Assembly (NCBI RefSeq): GCF_023256195.1
Contig: NZ_JAGDWX010000031.1
Coordinates: 1 to 44,392 of the forward strand
DNA from: Acidithiobacillus sp.
GTDB taxonomy: Bacteria > Pseudomonadota > Gammaproteobacteria > Acidithiobacillales > Acidithiobacillaceae
Direction of reading: 5' to 3'
Length of the DNA stretch: 44,392 bases
The notes below the pieces were generated by a model. It did no database searches and was not told the origin of the DNA. It saw only the letters and a program-made list of their open reading frames with translations. The first letter of the stretch is position 1. Each line of letters starts with the position of its first letter. Shown here in pieces: positions 1 to 7,051 of the stretch. Made by a program: the position numbers and the translations under genes.

Positions 1-147
1 CCAACGAAACCCGGCGGGACCCTCAACAGGACGCCGCCTGAGTCATGTTAGCAAAAGCTCATACACCAGGCTTGACCATACCCCAGCGCTTACCTCCATT
101 GAGCACGTCTGCGTGGGAGACGGCGATTTCGCGCTAGGGTCTGAGAT

Positions 148-1008
148 TCATGGATGGGATCCAAAAAGGGGTAGCGCTTCCAAAAAGGTCAAAAGCGCAA
201 GAAGGATCAAGGCCACCGTCATCAGATTGGACAGTTTTTCTTGACGCAGGCGCTGATGTTCCTGTTCCGCTTCCAACACCACGTGACGCAGGGCACTCGC
301 CTGAGAGAGGAATTCGTCGAGATATTCCTGCAGCCGCATGCGATCGCGAATCTCATCCCATACAAAAGGTAACTCTGTATTTTCCATGCGCACCGGGTGC
401 CTAAAGTAGTATCGGGCAGAAAACTCGTAGGATTCCTTGATCATCTGGTTGAGAGTAGTACAGTCATCCGGTGCATTGGCAAGCTCGTTTATAAGCTTTT
501 CTATACGCAGCTTATAAGCAGCACAAAGGCAAAGGAGCAGGATATATCGCTGAAAAAACACTGGACAATTTTCCGAGAAATTGCCAAAACATTTTGTGGA
601 AAACACAGCTATGCCGCGACCGTCGACAAAAAGGAAACTCCCATGCTTTGCCACATAATTTTCGATGCAGATAGACTTTGATCCACGCAACCATTGGGAC
701 GCCGTTTCCAATTGATCGTTATTTGGTTCACCATCAGAAACTTTATCCCAAAACGCCTTGAATAAATAATTTGGATCGCTCCTTGGCTGTGTATCAGAAA
801 ATCGCACGAATAATTTTTCCGAATAGCTTTTATGATTAAAAAAAGTAAGCTTCCATAACTCTGACCCTTCACTCTTGCACATGTAACCCTTAAACTTATC
901 TAGGATGGGCGCTTGAAAGAACTTGATAGGTTTGTCGTCAATTTTCAGATCTTTCCATTCGCACTGATTGGGTTGGTTGTCTTCTTTAGAGATCGTGACA
1001 TACCACAT
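148..1008 (-). CDS. Hypothetical protein with C-terminal coiled coil and membrane segment
   Basis: I do not recognise this 286-residue protein. The start at 1008 is chosen over an in-frame ATG seven codons upstream because an AGGAGG ribosome binding site lies five bases before it. The body is hydrophilic and rich in aromatic and acidic residues. Residues about 225-258 are charged and Glu/Gln-rich, likely a helix or coiled coil, and lead into one hydrophobic segment at about 262-282, close to the C-terminus. A stalk followed by a terminal membrane helix resembles CorA-like architecture, but no GMN motif is seen. The gene is clearly more AT-rich than the rest of the window and sits next to transposase remnants, which suggests recent acquisition. 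Function unknown. Confidence 0.6.
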   Translation of the reverse strand: MWYVTISKEDNQPNQCEWKDLKIDDKPIKFFQAPILDKFKGYMCKSEGSELWKLTFFNHKSYSEKLFVRFSDTQPRSDPNYLFKAFWDKVSDGEPNNDQLETASQWLRGSKSICIENYVAKHGSFLFVDGRGIAVFSTKCFGNFSENCPVFFQRYILLLCLCAAYKLRIEKLINELANAPDDCTTLNQMIKESYEFSARYYFRHPVRMENTELPFVWDEIRDRMRLQEYLDEFLSQASALRHVVLEAEQEHQRLRQEKLSNLMTVALILLALLTFLEALPLFGSHP

Positions 1009-1025
1009 AAAGTCCTCCTCATATG

Positions 1026-1346
1026 TCAAACGGGATCTGTATGCCGGCGTAACCGATGCGGCTGGGACCAGCTCGTTGCAGGCACGGGCTTCGTCCGCCC
1101 AGTTCTGGAGTTCGCACAGGACATATTGGCGTGGATTAACCGTTTCGCTTCCTGAAATAAAGCATGATGGAGCAAGACGGGTATGTTCAGTTCACCTTTT
1201 AGGGTTTTAGGGTATTCCTCATATCGAGTCCGTATCCCCACGATGCTCCATGGTAATAGATGCAGTTTCCTAATGGGTGATCTTCCCCAAGTTTCAACCC
1301 TTGCGGCGTGACAATAACCTTGCTGATGCAGAGAGGTAATCATCAT
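1026..1346 (-). CDS. Doubtful small ORF between transposase remnant and hypothetical gene
   Basis: This 106-codon frame begins with an ATG that overlaps the stop of the transposase remnant (TAATG). It ends 17 bases before the start of the downstream AT-rich gene, so it fits a stacked, possibly co-transcribed arrangement. The product is basic, with no recognisable domain, signal peptide or membrane segment, and I could not relate it to a known family. It may equally be a chance frame in decayed mobile DNA. Confidence 0.2.
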   Translation of the reverse strand: MMITSLHQQGYCHAARVETWGRSPIRKLHLLPWSIVGIRTRYEEYPKTLKGELNIPVLLHHALFQEAKRLIHANMSCANSRTGRTKPVPATSWSQPHRLRRHTDPV

Positions 1347-2212
1347 TAAGGAAAGTTGACGGTAAGGGTGTATTGGTTTCTTCCAACCCGTTTCAGGTCA
1401 CCAATTTTTGAGTAGCCTCCGGCCGTTCCAGAATTTTTCGCCATTTCTAGCGTTATGGGCTTGGGTTTGCAACCCATGCCTTGATACCCATTCAAATTGC
1501 CCAGCATCGCTTTCTTACCACCCGGCAGCACTCGCAAAACAACCGTCGCTCCATCTCCCGGTCGAACATAGTATCTCGGCTGAATGGCGGTGAGATCCAC
1601 GGCCTGTACGATACCCTGAAGGTCGGTTGCCACATGCGTTTTCCTGCCAAAGTACCACTGGTTCCCTTTCTTCGTAGAACGCATCTCCGGATCCCGCTGG
1701 CGATCCCGATTCTTGGTGGAACTCGGGGCATGGATGAGGGTAGCGTCCACGGTCTTGCCTTCCTGCAGCAAAAGCCCTTTCTCCCGCAACACCGACTGCA
1801 CCTCGGCGAAGAGGGCTTGGGCCAGCTTATGGCGCTCCAACAGGCGACGGAACTTCAAAATCGTCGTCTCATCGGGCACGAAGTCCCGACCCAGGTCGAT
1901 GTCCACGAATTGGCGCAGCAGGGGAATCTCATAGAGGGCCTCCTCCATCCCCGGATCGGAATAGCCGAACCACTGCTGAAGAAAGTGGATCCGCAGCATC
2001 CGCTCCAAAGGCATGGGCTTGCGGCCACTGCCACCCTGGGGATAGTGCGGCTCGATCAAGGCCATAAGTCTGCCCCAGGGAACCACCACATCCATCTCCG
2101 CCAAGAAGCGCTCGCGCTTGGTCTGCTTGCGGAGGCGCGAAAAGCCGGGCTCTCCGGCAAAGGTCCTCTGTCCGGCCGTGGGCGATCTGTCGTCACCGCT
2201 CAGTCCGCCCAC
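1346..2212 (-). pseudogene. IS5-family transposase with replaced C-terminus
   Basis: Residues about 15-205 are a clear IS5-type transposase: an N-terminal QRTFAGEPGF segment, the helical region with DETTILKFRRLLERH, and the catalytic-core start KTVDATLI (first Asp of the DDE triad near residue 156) followed by APSSTKNRDRQRDPEM and KKGNQWYFGRKTHV. After about residue 207 (near base 1590) the frame stays open, but the expected second catalytic Asp block and the C-terminal Glu region do not appear. The only hint is a GYQG near residue 240. The family is usually about 320 residues; this frame is 288 with a foreign-looking tail. The start is a GTG at 2212. It is therefore probably inactive, cut by a deletion or recombination. 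Confidence 0.75.
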
Positions 2213-2223
2213 TATATCCGGGA

Positions 2224-2250
2224 GTTACGGTCAAGGGTGCGATCCGTAAC
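2224..2250. repeat. Short inverted repeat GTTACGG/CCGTAAC
   Basis: A perfect 7-base inverted repeat (2224-2230 and 2244-2250) with a 13-base spacer lies just upstream of the transposase remnant start. It could be part of an insertion-sequence end, an operator or a hairpin. No terminal counterpart was found at the other side of the remnant. Confidence 0.3.
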
Positions 2251-2260
2251 CCATTGATCT

Positions 2261-2279
2261 TGGCGCCACCCTGGCGCCA
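2261..2279. repeat. Doubled 8-bp palindrome TGGCGCCA
   Basis: TGGCGCCA, itself a palindrome, occurs twice (2261-2268 and 2272-2279) separated by CCC. The pair can fold as an 8-bp hairpin or serve as two half-sites for a dimeric protein. It lies between the transposase remnant and the tRNA fragment, in what appears to be island-end DNA. Confidence 0.3.
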
Positions 2280-2408
2280 TACTTGAAACGGGAACGACAG
2301 GGAACATTAGAGAATGGTGAAGCACGAGAATCTATACAACTTTCTGATTTATATATATTTTCATGTCTAACCTGTTGATGCGAAAAAGGCAAAGATGGCA
2401 TTTTTTTG

Positions 2409-2455
2409 GCCTTCTAAGCCGTAGGTTGCAGGTTCGATTCCTGCTGGGCGCGCCA
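2409..2455 (+). other. 3' half of tRNA-Arg(TCT), probable attachment-site remnant
   Basis: The sequence reads as the 3' half of a tRNA. It has an anticodon loop CTTCTAA (anticodon TCT at 2413-2415), the 3' anticodon strand, a variable loop, a perfect T arm GCAGG-TTCGATT-CCTGC, a 3' acceptor strand TGGGCGC, a discriminator G and an encoded CCA (2453-2455). The 5' half (acceptor, D arm) is absent; upstream is AT-rich unrelated sequence with a run of seven or more T residues. Integrases commonly recombine within tRNA 3' ends and leave such displaced halves at one end of an island, so this is most likely an att site, with the intact tRNA-Arg left of the window. Confidence 0.7.
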
Positions 2456-2779
2456 CTGATCGCTTGTGCGTCAAGCCAAGCGCCCACACACGTCACCAGC
2501 GGAGACGCACCCCGCGCCGCCGGGCCCGGAGCCCCGACCCTCCCGGATCTGCGCTGGCATCTGCCTTCCTCACAGACGGGCAAATGCGAAGGGCGCTGGG
2601 CTATCCAACGAATCCTGCCGCTGTCGTCAAAGCGCTCACGCCAGCGTCGGGGAAGGATCGGACCGTAGCGAACGGGGAGCGCGACTCGGCGCGCGTACCA
2701 ACCCATTGGGACTCCAGGGAGCCACAAACTCTCTGTCCGCGCAGGCCGGACGTTACTATTAGGACTAGGGCTATCCATC
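2456..2779. other. Intergenic stretch without recognisable gene
   Basis: GC-rich DNA between the tRNA fragment and the helicase promoter region. Several overlapping frames on both strands are open, but none has a plausible ribosome binding site or recognisable product. I see no tRNA, rRNA or terminator here. Confidence 0.4.
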
Positions 2780-2788
2780 TGTTATGAT
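2780..2788 (+). promoter_or_regulatory. Possible extended -10 promoter for the helicase gene
   Basis: TGTTATGAT matches an extended -10 element (TGn + TATGAT at 2783-2788). No good -35 hexamer is seen at the usual distance, as is common for extended -10 promoters. A start near 2795 would give a leader of about 100 bases before the helicase start. Confidence 0.35.
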
Positions 2789-2842
2789 GCAAGCGCCGCG
2801 ACTCAGTCTACGCGGAGTACTTTATCCTCAGCCTGAGATCTG

Positions 2843-2886
2843 CCGTGGACTGGCGCCGGCAAGGCGCGGCCGATCCTACCACGGAG
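2843..2886 (+). promoter_or_regulatory. Leader stem overlapping the helicase ribosome binding site
   Basis: CCGTGG (2843-2848) can pair with CCACGG (2879-2884), whose GG is the first half of the GGAG ribosome binding site (2883-2886). Between the arms a second hairpin, GCGCC (2853-2857) with GGCGC (2863-2867), is possible. Folding would partly hide the ribosome binding site. This is read from sequence only. Confidence 0.3.
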
Positions 2887-2892
2887 ATTCCC

Positions 2893-4131
2893 TTGACACT
2901 TTTCACCGAACTGGGCCTCGATCCGGCCCTCTGTGCCACTGCCGCTGCGCGCGGTTACCAGGAAGCCACGCCCATACAGGCGCGCGCCATTCCCGAAATC
3001 CTGCAAGGTCACGACCTTCTCGCCGCGGCCCAGACAGGCACCGGCAAGACCGCAGCCTTCGCCCTGCCCATTCTCCATCGCCTGTCCGAGACCCCCGTGT
3101 CATCGGGCCCGCGCCCCGTGCGCGCTTTGATTCTCGTACCGACCCGAGAATTGGCAGCGCAGGTGGAAGACAATATCCGCCTCTATCGAGGATCCATGCC
3201 TCTGCGCTCCCTGATGCTCATCGGCGGCGTCAAGATTGGTCCGCAGATGCAACACTTGCGCAACGGTGCGGACATCATCGTGGCAACGCCTGGACGTCTG
3301 CTGGATCACTTGCAGCAGCGCAGCCTGCGTCTGGATCGGGTGGAGACCCTGGTTCTGGATGAGGCCGATCGCATGCTCGATATGGGCTTCATCCGCGATA
3401 TTCGCAGAATCATCGGCATGCTGCCGCCAAAGCGGCAGAACCTGCTCTTCTCCGCCACCTTCTCGCCGGAAATCCGGCAATTGGCCGAGAGCCTGCTGCA
3501 CCAGCCCGTCACCGTCGAAGTCACACCTGCCAACGCTACTGTGGACAGCATCGTCCAGCGAGTCATTCGCGTCGACCAGGAGCGCAAACGCGATCTGCTG
3601 CTGCATCTGATGGATGCACACCAGTGGCACCAGGTGCTGATCTTCACCCGCACCAAGCACGGTGCCGACCGACTGGCGCGGCAAATGGAGCGGGACGGAC
3701 TCCAAGCCATGGCGATTCACGGTAACAAAAGCCAGGGCGCACGCACGCGCGCGCTGGCGGAATTCAAGGCCGGTAGCCTACGAGCGCTGGTCGCCACGGA
3801 CATTGCCGCGCGCGGCATCGATATTCAGAGGCTGCCACGTGTGGTCAACTTCGAGCTGCCGCAGGTCGCCGAGGATTACGTACATCGTATCGGCCGTACG
3901 GGGCGTGCTGGAGAGGATGGCGAGGCCATTTCCCTGGTCAGCAGCGAGGAACGGGGCCAGCTGCAGGCCGTCGAACGGCTGCTACGTCGCCGTTTCGAAA
4001 CGGAGCAGGTGCCGGGATTCGAGGTGAAAGGACCGGGTCCGGACCGCGCCGCCAAGCCGGTTCCGCCACACGGTCGAGGGCGCGCACCCGAGCACCCTCG
4101 GCATCCACGCCGGCAAGCCGGTACCCACTGA
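2893..4131 (+). CDS. rhlE: DEAD-box ATP-dependent RNA helicase, RhlE type
   Basis: An RNA-dependent ATPase that unwinds short duplexes, acting in ribosome assembly and RNA decay. Motifs appear in order: Q motif GYQEATPIQ, Walker A AQTGTGKT, PTRELAAQ, GRLLDHL, DEAD in VLDEADRMLDMGF, SAT in LFSATF, IFTRTKHGA, ATDIAARGID and HRIGRTGRAG. The C-terminal tail is short and basic/proline-rich. The TTG start at 2893 (412 residues) is preferred because the product then begins MTLFTELGLDP, like RhlE proteins, with GGAG six bases upstream. A GTG 16 codons earlier is also open but falls within the leader stem. The gene stands alone, with its own apparent promoter, just right of the island boundary. Confidence 0.9.
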   Translation: MTLFTELGLDPALCATAAARGYQEATPIQARAIPEILQGHDLLAAAQTGTGKTAAFALPILHRLSETPVSSGPRPVRALILVPTRELAAQVEDNIRLYRGSMPLRSLMLIGGVKIGPQMQHLRNGADIIVATPGRLLDHLQQRSLRLDRVETLVLDEADRMLDMGFIRDIRRIIGMLPPKRQNLLFSATFSPEIRQLAESLLHQPVTVEVTPANATVDSIVQRVIRVDQERKRDLLLHLMDAHQWHQVLIFTRTKHGADRLARQMERDGLQAMAIHGNKSQGARTRALAEFKAGSLRALVATDIAARGIDIQRLPRVVNFELPQVAEDYVHRIGRTGRAGEDGEAISLVSSEERGQLQAVERLLRRRFETEQVPGFEVKGPGPDRAAKPVPPHGRGRAPEHPRHPRRQAGTH

Positions 4132-4175
4132 CGCAACACCCGGAACCGGCCGGGGTGGTACAGCACCACTCCGGA

Positions 4176-4202
4176 GGTCTATACTCAAAATGGTAGTAGA
4201 CC
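4176..4202 (+). promoter_or_regulatory. Possible promoter and operator of the first HiPIP gene
   Basis: A good -10 hexamer TATACT lies at 4180-4185, 44 bases before the HiPIP ATG. The -35 region is poor. The -10 overlaps the left arm of an inverted repeat GGTCTA (4176-4181) / TAGACC (4197-4202), a position where a repressor or activator could act. Confidence 0.35.
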
Positions 4203-4228
4203 AATGGCTCATGTGGAGGTCAATATTC

Positions 4229-4534
4229 ATGGCACAGCAGGATTCCGAGCATAAGCAGCAGAAAATTTCCCGTCGGCACTGGCTTCGCAGCACGGCGCTG
4301 ATGGTGGCCGCTGGCGCGGCAGCACCGCTTGTCTTCGTCGGCAATGCGGATGCTGCCAGCAAGATGGCCAAGACGGCGGTGGACTATCAGGATCATCCCA
4401 AAGGCAAAGAGATGTGCAGCAATTGCCGCCTCTACATTCCCGGCTCCAACCCCAAAGGACCGGGCGCCTGCAAAGCCGTGGCCGGGGCTATCAGTCCCGA
4501 TGGCTGGTGCAACATCTACATCCCCAAGGCCTGA
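4229..4534 (+). CDS. High-potential iron-sulfur protein (Iro-like), Tat-exported
   Basis: A small periplasmic electron carrier with one [4Fe-4S] cluster; in acidithiobacilli such proteins are placed in iron or sulfur respiratory chains. The 101-residue precursor starts at 4229 with GGAGGT eight bases upstream. The N-terminus has a twin-arginine motif SRRHWLRS, a hydrophobic segment and an Ala-rich cleavage region (NADA-A). The mature part contains the four cluster cysteines as C-x2-C-x14-C-x12-C, with conserved YQDHPKGKEMCSNC and GAISPDGWC around them. Tat export fits a protein that folds around its cofactor in the cytoplasm. A second HiPIP with identical cysteine spacing lies at 43850-44137. 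The gene appears monocistronic, with its own terminator. Confidence 0.92.
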   Translation: MAQQDSEHKQQKISRRHWLRSTALMVAAGAAAPLVFVGNADAASKMAKTAVDYQDHPKGKEMCSNCRLYIPGSNPKGPGACKAVAGAISPDGWCNIYIPKA

Positions 4535-4582
4535 TCGCAAGATAGTCACGGGCGGCACGGTTGCGCCCAAGCCTCGCCCCCG

Positions 4583-4611
4583 AGCCGCAGCCATTGTGCT
4601 GCGGCTTTTTT
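4583..4611 (+). terminator. Rho-independent terminator after the first HiPIP gene
   Basis: An 8-bp perfect stem AGCCGCAG (4583-4590) / CTGCGGCT (4599-4606) with an 8-base loop is followed by a run of T residues to 4611. It lies about 50 bases after the HiPIP stop codon. Confidence 0.85.
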
Positions 4612-4910
4612 GTGAGCACGCGGCAGGACTCCATCCGCTTGACCTGGGGCTATGTGGTCACGAAACAACATTTGGAACGCTTGGATTCATCCCTCTTTCC
4701 GAGCGTCCTCTCCTGGCGATAAAACTCCATCGGAAAATCCCAAGATCCTGATTAAGGAGCCTAATTATTTTCCATAGGATTTTTTTCGACTTAATCGCGT
4801 GGACGATTGGAACACCCTTATATTTCTTATATTCTACTTATGCAGATTATATAATTCGGTATTTATGCGACACATTGCTCTTCGTTAACTGCTTACGATT
4901 ACCGAAGCAT
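4612..4910. other. AT-rich intergenic stretch without recognisable gene
   Basis: No convincing coding frame. From about 4740 the DNA is strongly AT-rich with many TATA-like segments, which suggests a regulatory or curved region upstream of the exported DUF4168-like protein. Confidence 0.4.
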
Positions 4911-4940
4911 TTGACATCGGCGAAACAGGTTTGTTAGGGT
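4911..4940 (+). promoter_or_regulatory. Possible sigma-70 promoter for the DUF4168-like gene
   Basis: A perfect -35 TTGACA (4911-4916) is followed after 18 bases by TAGGGT (4935-4940), a weak -10. A start near 4947 would give a leader of about 70 bases. Confidence 0.4.
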
Positions 4941-5019
4941 GAAAAGAGCATATTTCATTATGCTTTATGTCACAGCATTCTTATGCAACGCGGATATTCA
5001 ACCCAAGGAGATGTCTTTG

Positions 5020-5571
5020 ATGCTACCCTCTCTACGCGACACACTGATCGGGCTCATTCTTTTCAGCGCCGGCAGTAGTCTTGCCTTCGCCAGCACGGCA
5101 CCTGCCATGACCGGTAATGGCGCTGAATCGAGTTCCGGCGGGATGATGGGTCCGAATCAGGGGACCGCCAACGGAGCGATGGGAAACAACATGGGACAGG
5201 GGCCCTCCGCCATGGGGAACGGGTCAACCGGCGCAACCATGCAGGGGACTAACCCCGGGGGAGCGCAGAGCGGGATGCCCATGAACACGCCGAGCACCGG
5301 CCCCCACGTGAGTCACCGGAAGCTGCACGATTTTGCAGCCGCCATCAAGGATATACAGCCCATCGACCAGAAGGCTCATAAGGTGCTGACCGACAAATCG
5401 CTCTCGGAAAACGCCCGCAAGGCCAAGCTGACGAGCTACGACCAGGAGATCGTGACGATATTGCATCGGCACCATTTGTCACCCGTCGATTATGAGACCC
5501 TTCTGCGCAAGGCCCAAACCGATCCAAACTTTGCCAAGCGCACGGAAGCGGCGCTGCGCTCCATGCACTGA
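5020..5571 (+). CDS. Exported Met/Gly/Asn-rich protein with DUF4168-like C-terminus
   Basis: A 183-residue exported protein of unknown function. The ATG at 5020 is chosen because AAGGAG ends nine bases before it; an ATG at 5011 directly abuts that site and is unlikely. The N-terminus is a signal peptide ending near LAFA-STAPA. About residues 30-95 are low-complexity, rich in Met, Gly, Asn, Gln and Ser with repeated GAMGNN/GTMQG-like units and no cysteine. The C-terminal 80 residues are helical and charged; LSPVDYETLLRKAQTDPNF resembles the end of DUF4168 domains. The Met-rich spacer could bind copper or be a flexible surface linker; both ideas are inference. Confidence 0.65.
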   Translation: MLPSLRDTLIGLILFSAGSSLAFASTAPAMTGNGAESSSGGMMGPNQGTANGAMGNNMGQGPSAMGNGSTGATMQGTNPGGAQSGMPMNTPSTGPHVSHRKLHDFAAAIKDIQPIDQKAHKVLTDKSLSENARKAKLTSYDQEIVTILHRHHLSPVDYETLLRKAQTDPNFAKRTEAALRSMH

Positions 5572-5575
5572 ATCC

Positions 5576-6040
5576 TCACCCACTCCGTATCCGGATCATC
5601 CGGATCGCAACCCGATCCTCGGTGTGATAGCCGAGGTTCGGGTTTCGGTTTTCTGCAGCGGAGTCTCCCGCCTCCGTGGCATGGGCATCCTGCCAGGTGA
5701 GCGCTTGGCCCGGCTGAATCTTCAGACGGACTATACTGTGACTCGCTGCCTCGATCACTGCGCACGCGCCGCTACGACGTCCGGGAAAGGCCCAGCGCCA
5801 GGGTCGGATATCCGTCTGTACAGCGACGACCCTGTCCTGTGCGTCCAACCAGATGAGGTCCAGTGGAATCCGCATTCCCCACATGTGGATCGACGAACAT
5901 GGACTCAGCCACAGGGCCTGCTCTTCTTCCAGACCCCGCTTGCCCAGCAGCCCCCACGCGCGCGCCAAAAAGTCGTCGGCCTTGCGCGCCTGGGGCCATA
6001 GACATTCCCCACCACGCCAGATGCCACCCGGCCGACTCAC
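5576..6040 (-). CDS. DUF192 family protein at the end of the Tad operon
   Basis: A 154-residue member of the DUF192 family, small beta-barrel proteins of unsettled function. The recognisable core is LWLSPCSSIHMWGMRIPLDL followed by DAQDRVVAV and IRPWRWAFP, matching the family's HT/M-x-GM...DV pattern. The GTG start at 6040 has AGGAGG seven bases upstream and overlaps the tadC stop by four bases, so it is translated with the pilus genes. The C-terminal 35 residues are a poorly conserved tail. It converges with the DUF4168-like gene, four bases away. DUF192 genes occur beside tad loci elsewhere, but no role is proven. Confidence 0.8.
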   Translation of the reverse strand: MSRPGGIWRGGECLWPQARKADDFLARAWGLLGKRGLEEEQALWLSPCSSIHMWGMRIPLDLIWLDAQDRVVAVQTDIRPWRWAFPGRRSGACAVIEAASHSIVRLKIQPGQALTWQDAHATEAGDSAAENRNPNLGYHTEDRVAIRMIRIRSG

Positions 6041-7050
6041 GATGCCACCTCCTGTACGTATTTCATATAGATAACAAAGGTCAACACGATGAATACGATG
6101 GGAAAGATAAACATGATCAGTGGCGCCAGCAGCTTCACCGGGGCTTCGAGCGCCGCTTTTTCCGCACGCAGAAAACGCTCCTCGCGGCGCTGTTCCGCTT
6201 GGGCCTTCAACACAGGGCCAAGACTGCCGCCCCGTTCCTCCGATTGAATGATGGCAGTAACCAGGCTACGCAGCTCCTGCATCGCGACGCGATCGCCAAA
6301 TCGGCGGAATACCTCGATTCGGGGCATACCAGAGCGAAGATCCCGTAAGATCATCCGAAACTCGTTGCGTAGGGGACCCTCCGGTCCCTTGTCCACGGCG
6401 ATCTGAATGGCGCCCGTCAGATTCAGGCCACCCTCCACCATCAGCGTAATGAAATCCAGGTACACCGGCAAATCTTTCAAGATGCGCTTCTTCCTTTTCT
6501 TGGACTGCTCCACTAGCCAGAGATCGGGATAGAAACTGGCCAAGAGCATGCCCAAGAGCACGAGCTCCCAACGAAATACGTGCAGGGCCATGTAGACAAA
6601 AAGTGAAAAAAGCAAAGGAAACAGAGAGGACAGGATCTTCAGTGCAAAAAAATCGCGCGGCGTGATCATGTAGTTGAGCCCCGCCCTCTGAATGCGCGGA
6701 GCACTGCGGTAAACTATAGACTCTGGGATGAAAGCAACGATGGTAGAGTCGATAAAACGCACCACGGGCCAGATTCGCCGCAGGCCCTTGGGGAGTGGAT
6801 CAAAGTACTCGCGAGGCTGGGATTCCACCACCGTCAATAGCGTGGAGAGACCGTAGACGATTCCGGCCACGACCAGCGCCACCAAAAGACCAACCAGGAT
6901 ATAAGGGATCTGCCCGCCGCTCTGGGCCAGGGCATCCAGAATCCACGCTCCAAAAAATATACCGCCGAGGAGCAGGATGAGACCCCCGATCAGCCAGATT
7001 AGCCAGCCCCTACCTCTGCTTGCAAAGGATGACGCGCGCGGAACGTTCAT
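6037..7050 (-). CDS. tadC: Tad pilus inner-membrane platform protein TadC
   Basis: A 337-residue polytopic inner-membrane protein of the type II/IV secretion F family, which with TadB forms the platform that the TadA ATPase drives. Two N-terminal membrane helices (about 15-70) and a further pair around 130-180 precede the cytoplasmic T2SF domain, where VYLDFITLMVEGGLNLTGAI is typical. A final helix near the C-terminus (MFIFPIVFIVLTFVIY) closes it. A GAGG ribosome binding site lies in the end of tadB, and the start is two bases after the tadB stop, so the two are translationally coupled. Confidence 0.9.
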   Translation of the reverse strand: MNVPRASSFASRGRGWLIWLIGGLILLLGGIFFGAWILDALAQSGGQIPYILVGLLVALVVAGIVYGLSTLLTVVESQPREYFDPLPKGLRRIWPVVRFIDSTIVAFIPESIVYRSAPRIQRAGLNYMITPRDFFALKILSSLFPLLFSLFVYMALHVFRWELVLLGMLLASFYPDLWLVEQSKKRKKRILKDLPVYLDFITLMVEGGLNLTGAIQIAVDKGPEGPLRNEFRMILRDLRSGMPRIEVFRRFGDRVAMQELRSLVTAIIQSEERGGSLGPVLKAQAEQRREERFLRAEKAALEAPVKLLAPLIMFIFPIVFIVLTFVIYMKYVQEVAS

Positions 7051-7051
7051 A

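Noticed and set aside
1-60. Possible C-terminal end of a gene entering from the left edge on the + strand
   Set aside because: Short open stretches end at 39-51 in two frames, but too few codons are present to recognise anything.
1481-2257. 258-codon + strand frame
   Set aside because: Antisense to the clear IS5-like transposase remnant; no ribosome binding site or recognisable product.
2332-2778. 148-codon - strand frame and several + strand frames in the same stretch
   Set aside because: They read through the tRNA fragment and GC-rich intergenic DNA and overlap one another on both strands; composition is Arg/Pro-rich as expected for chance frames.
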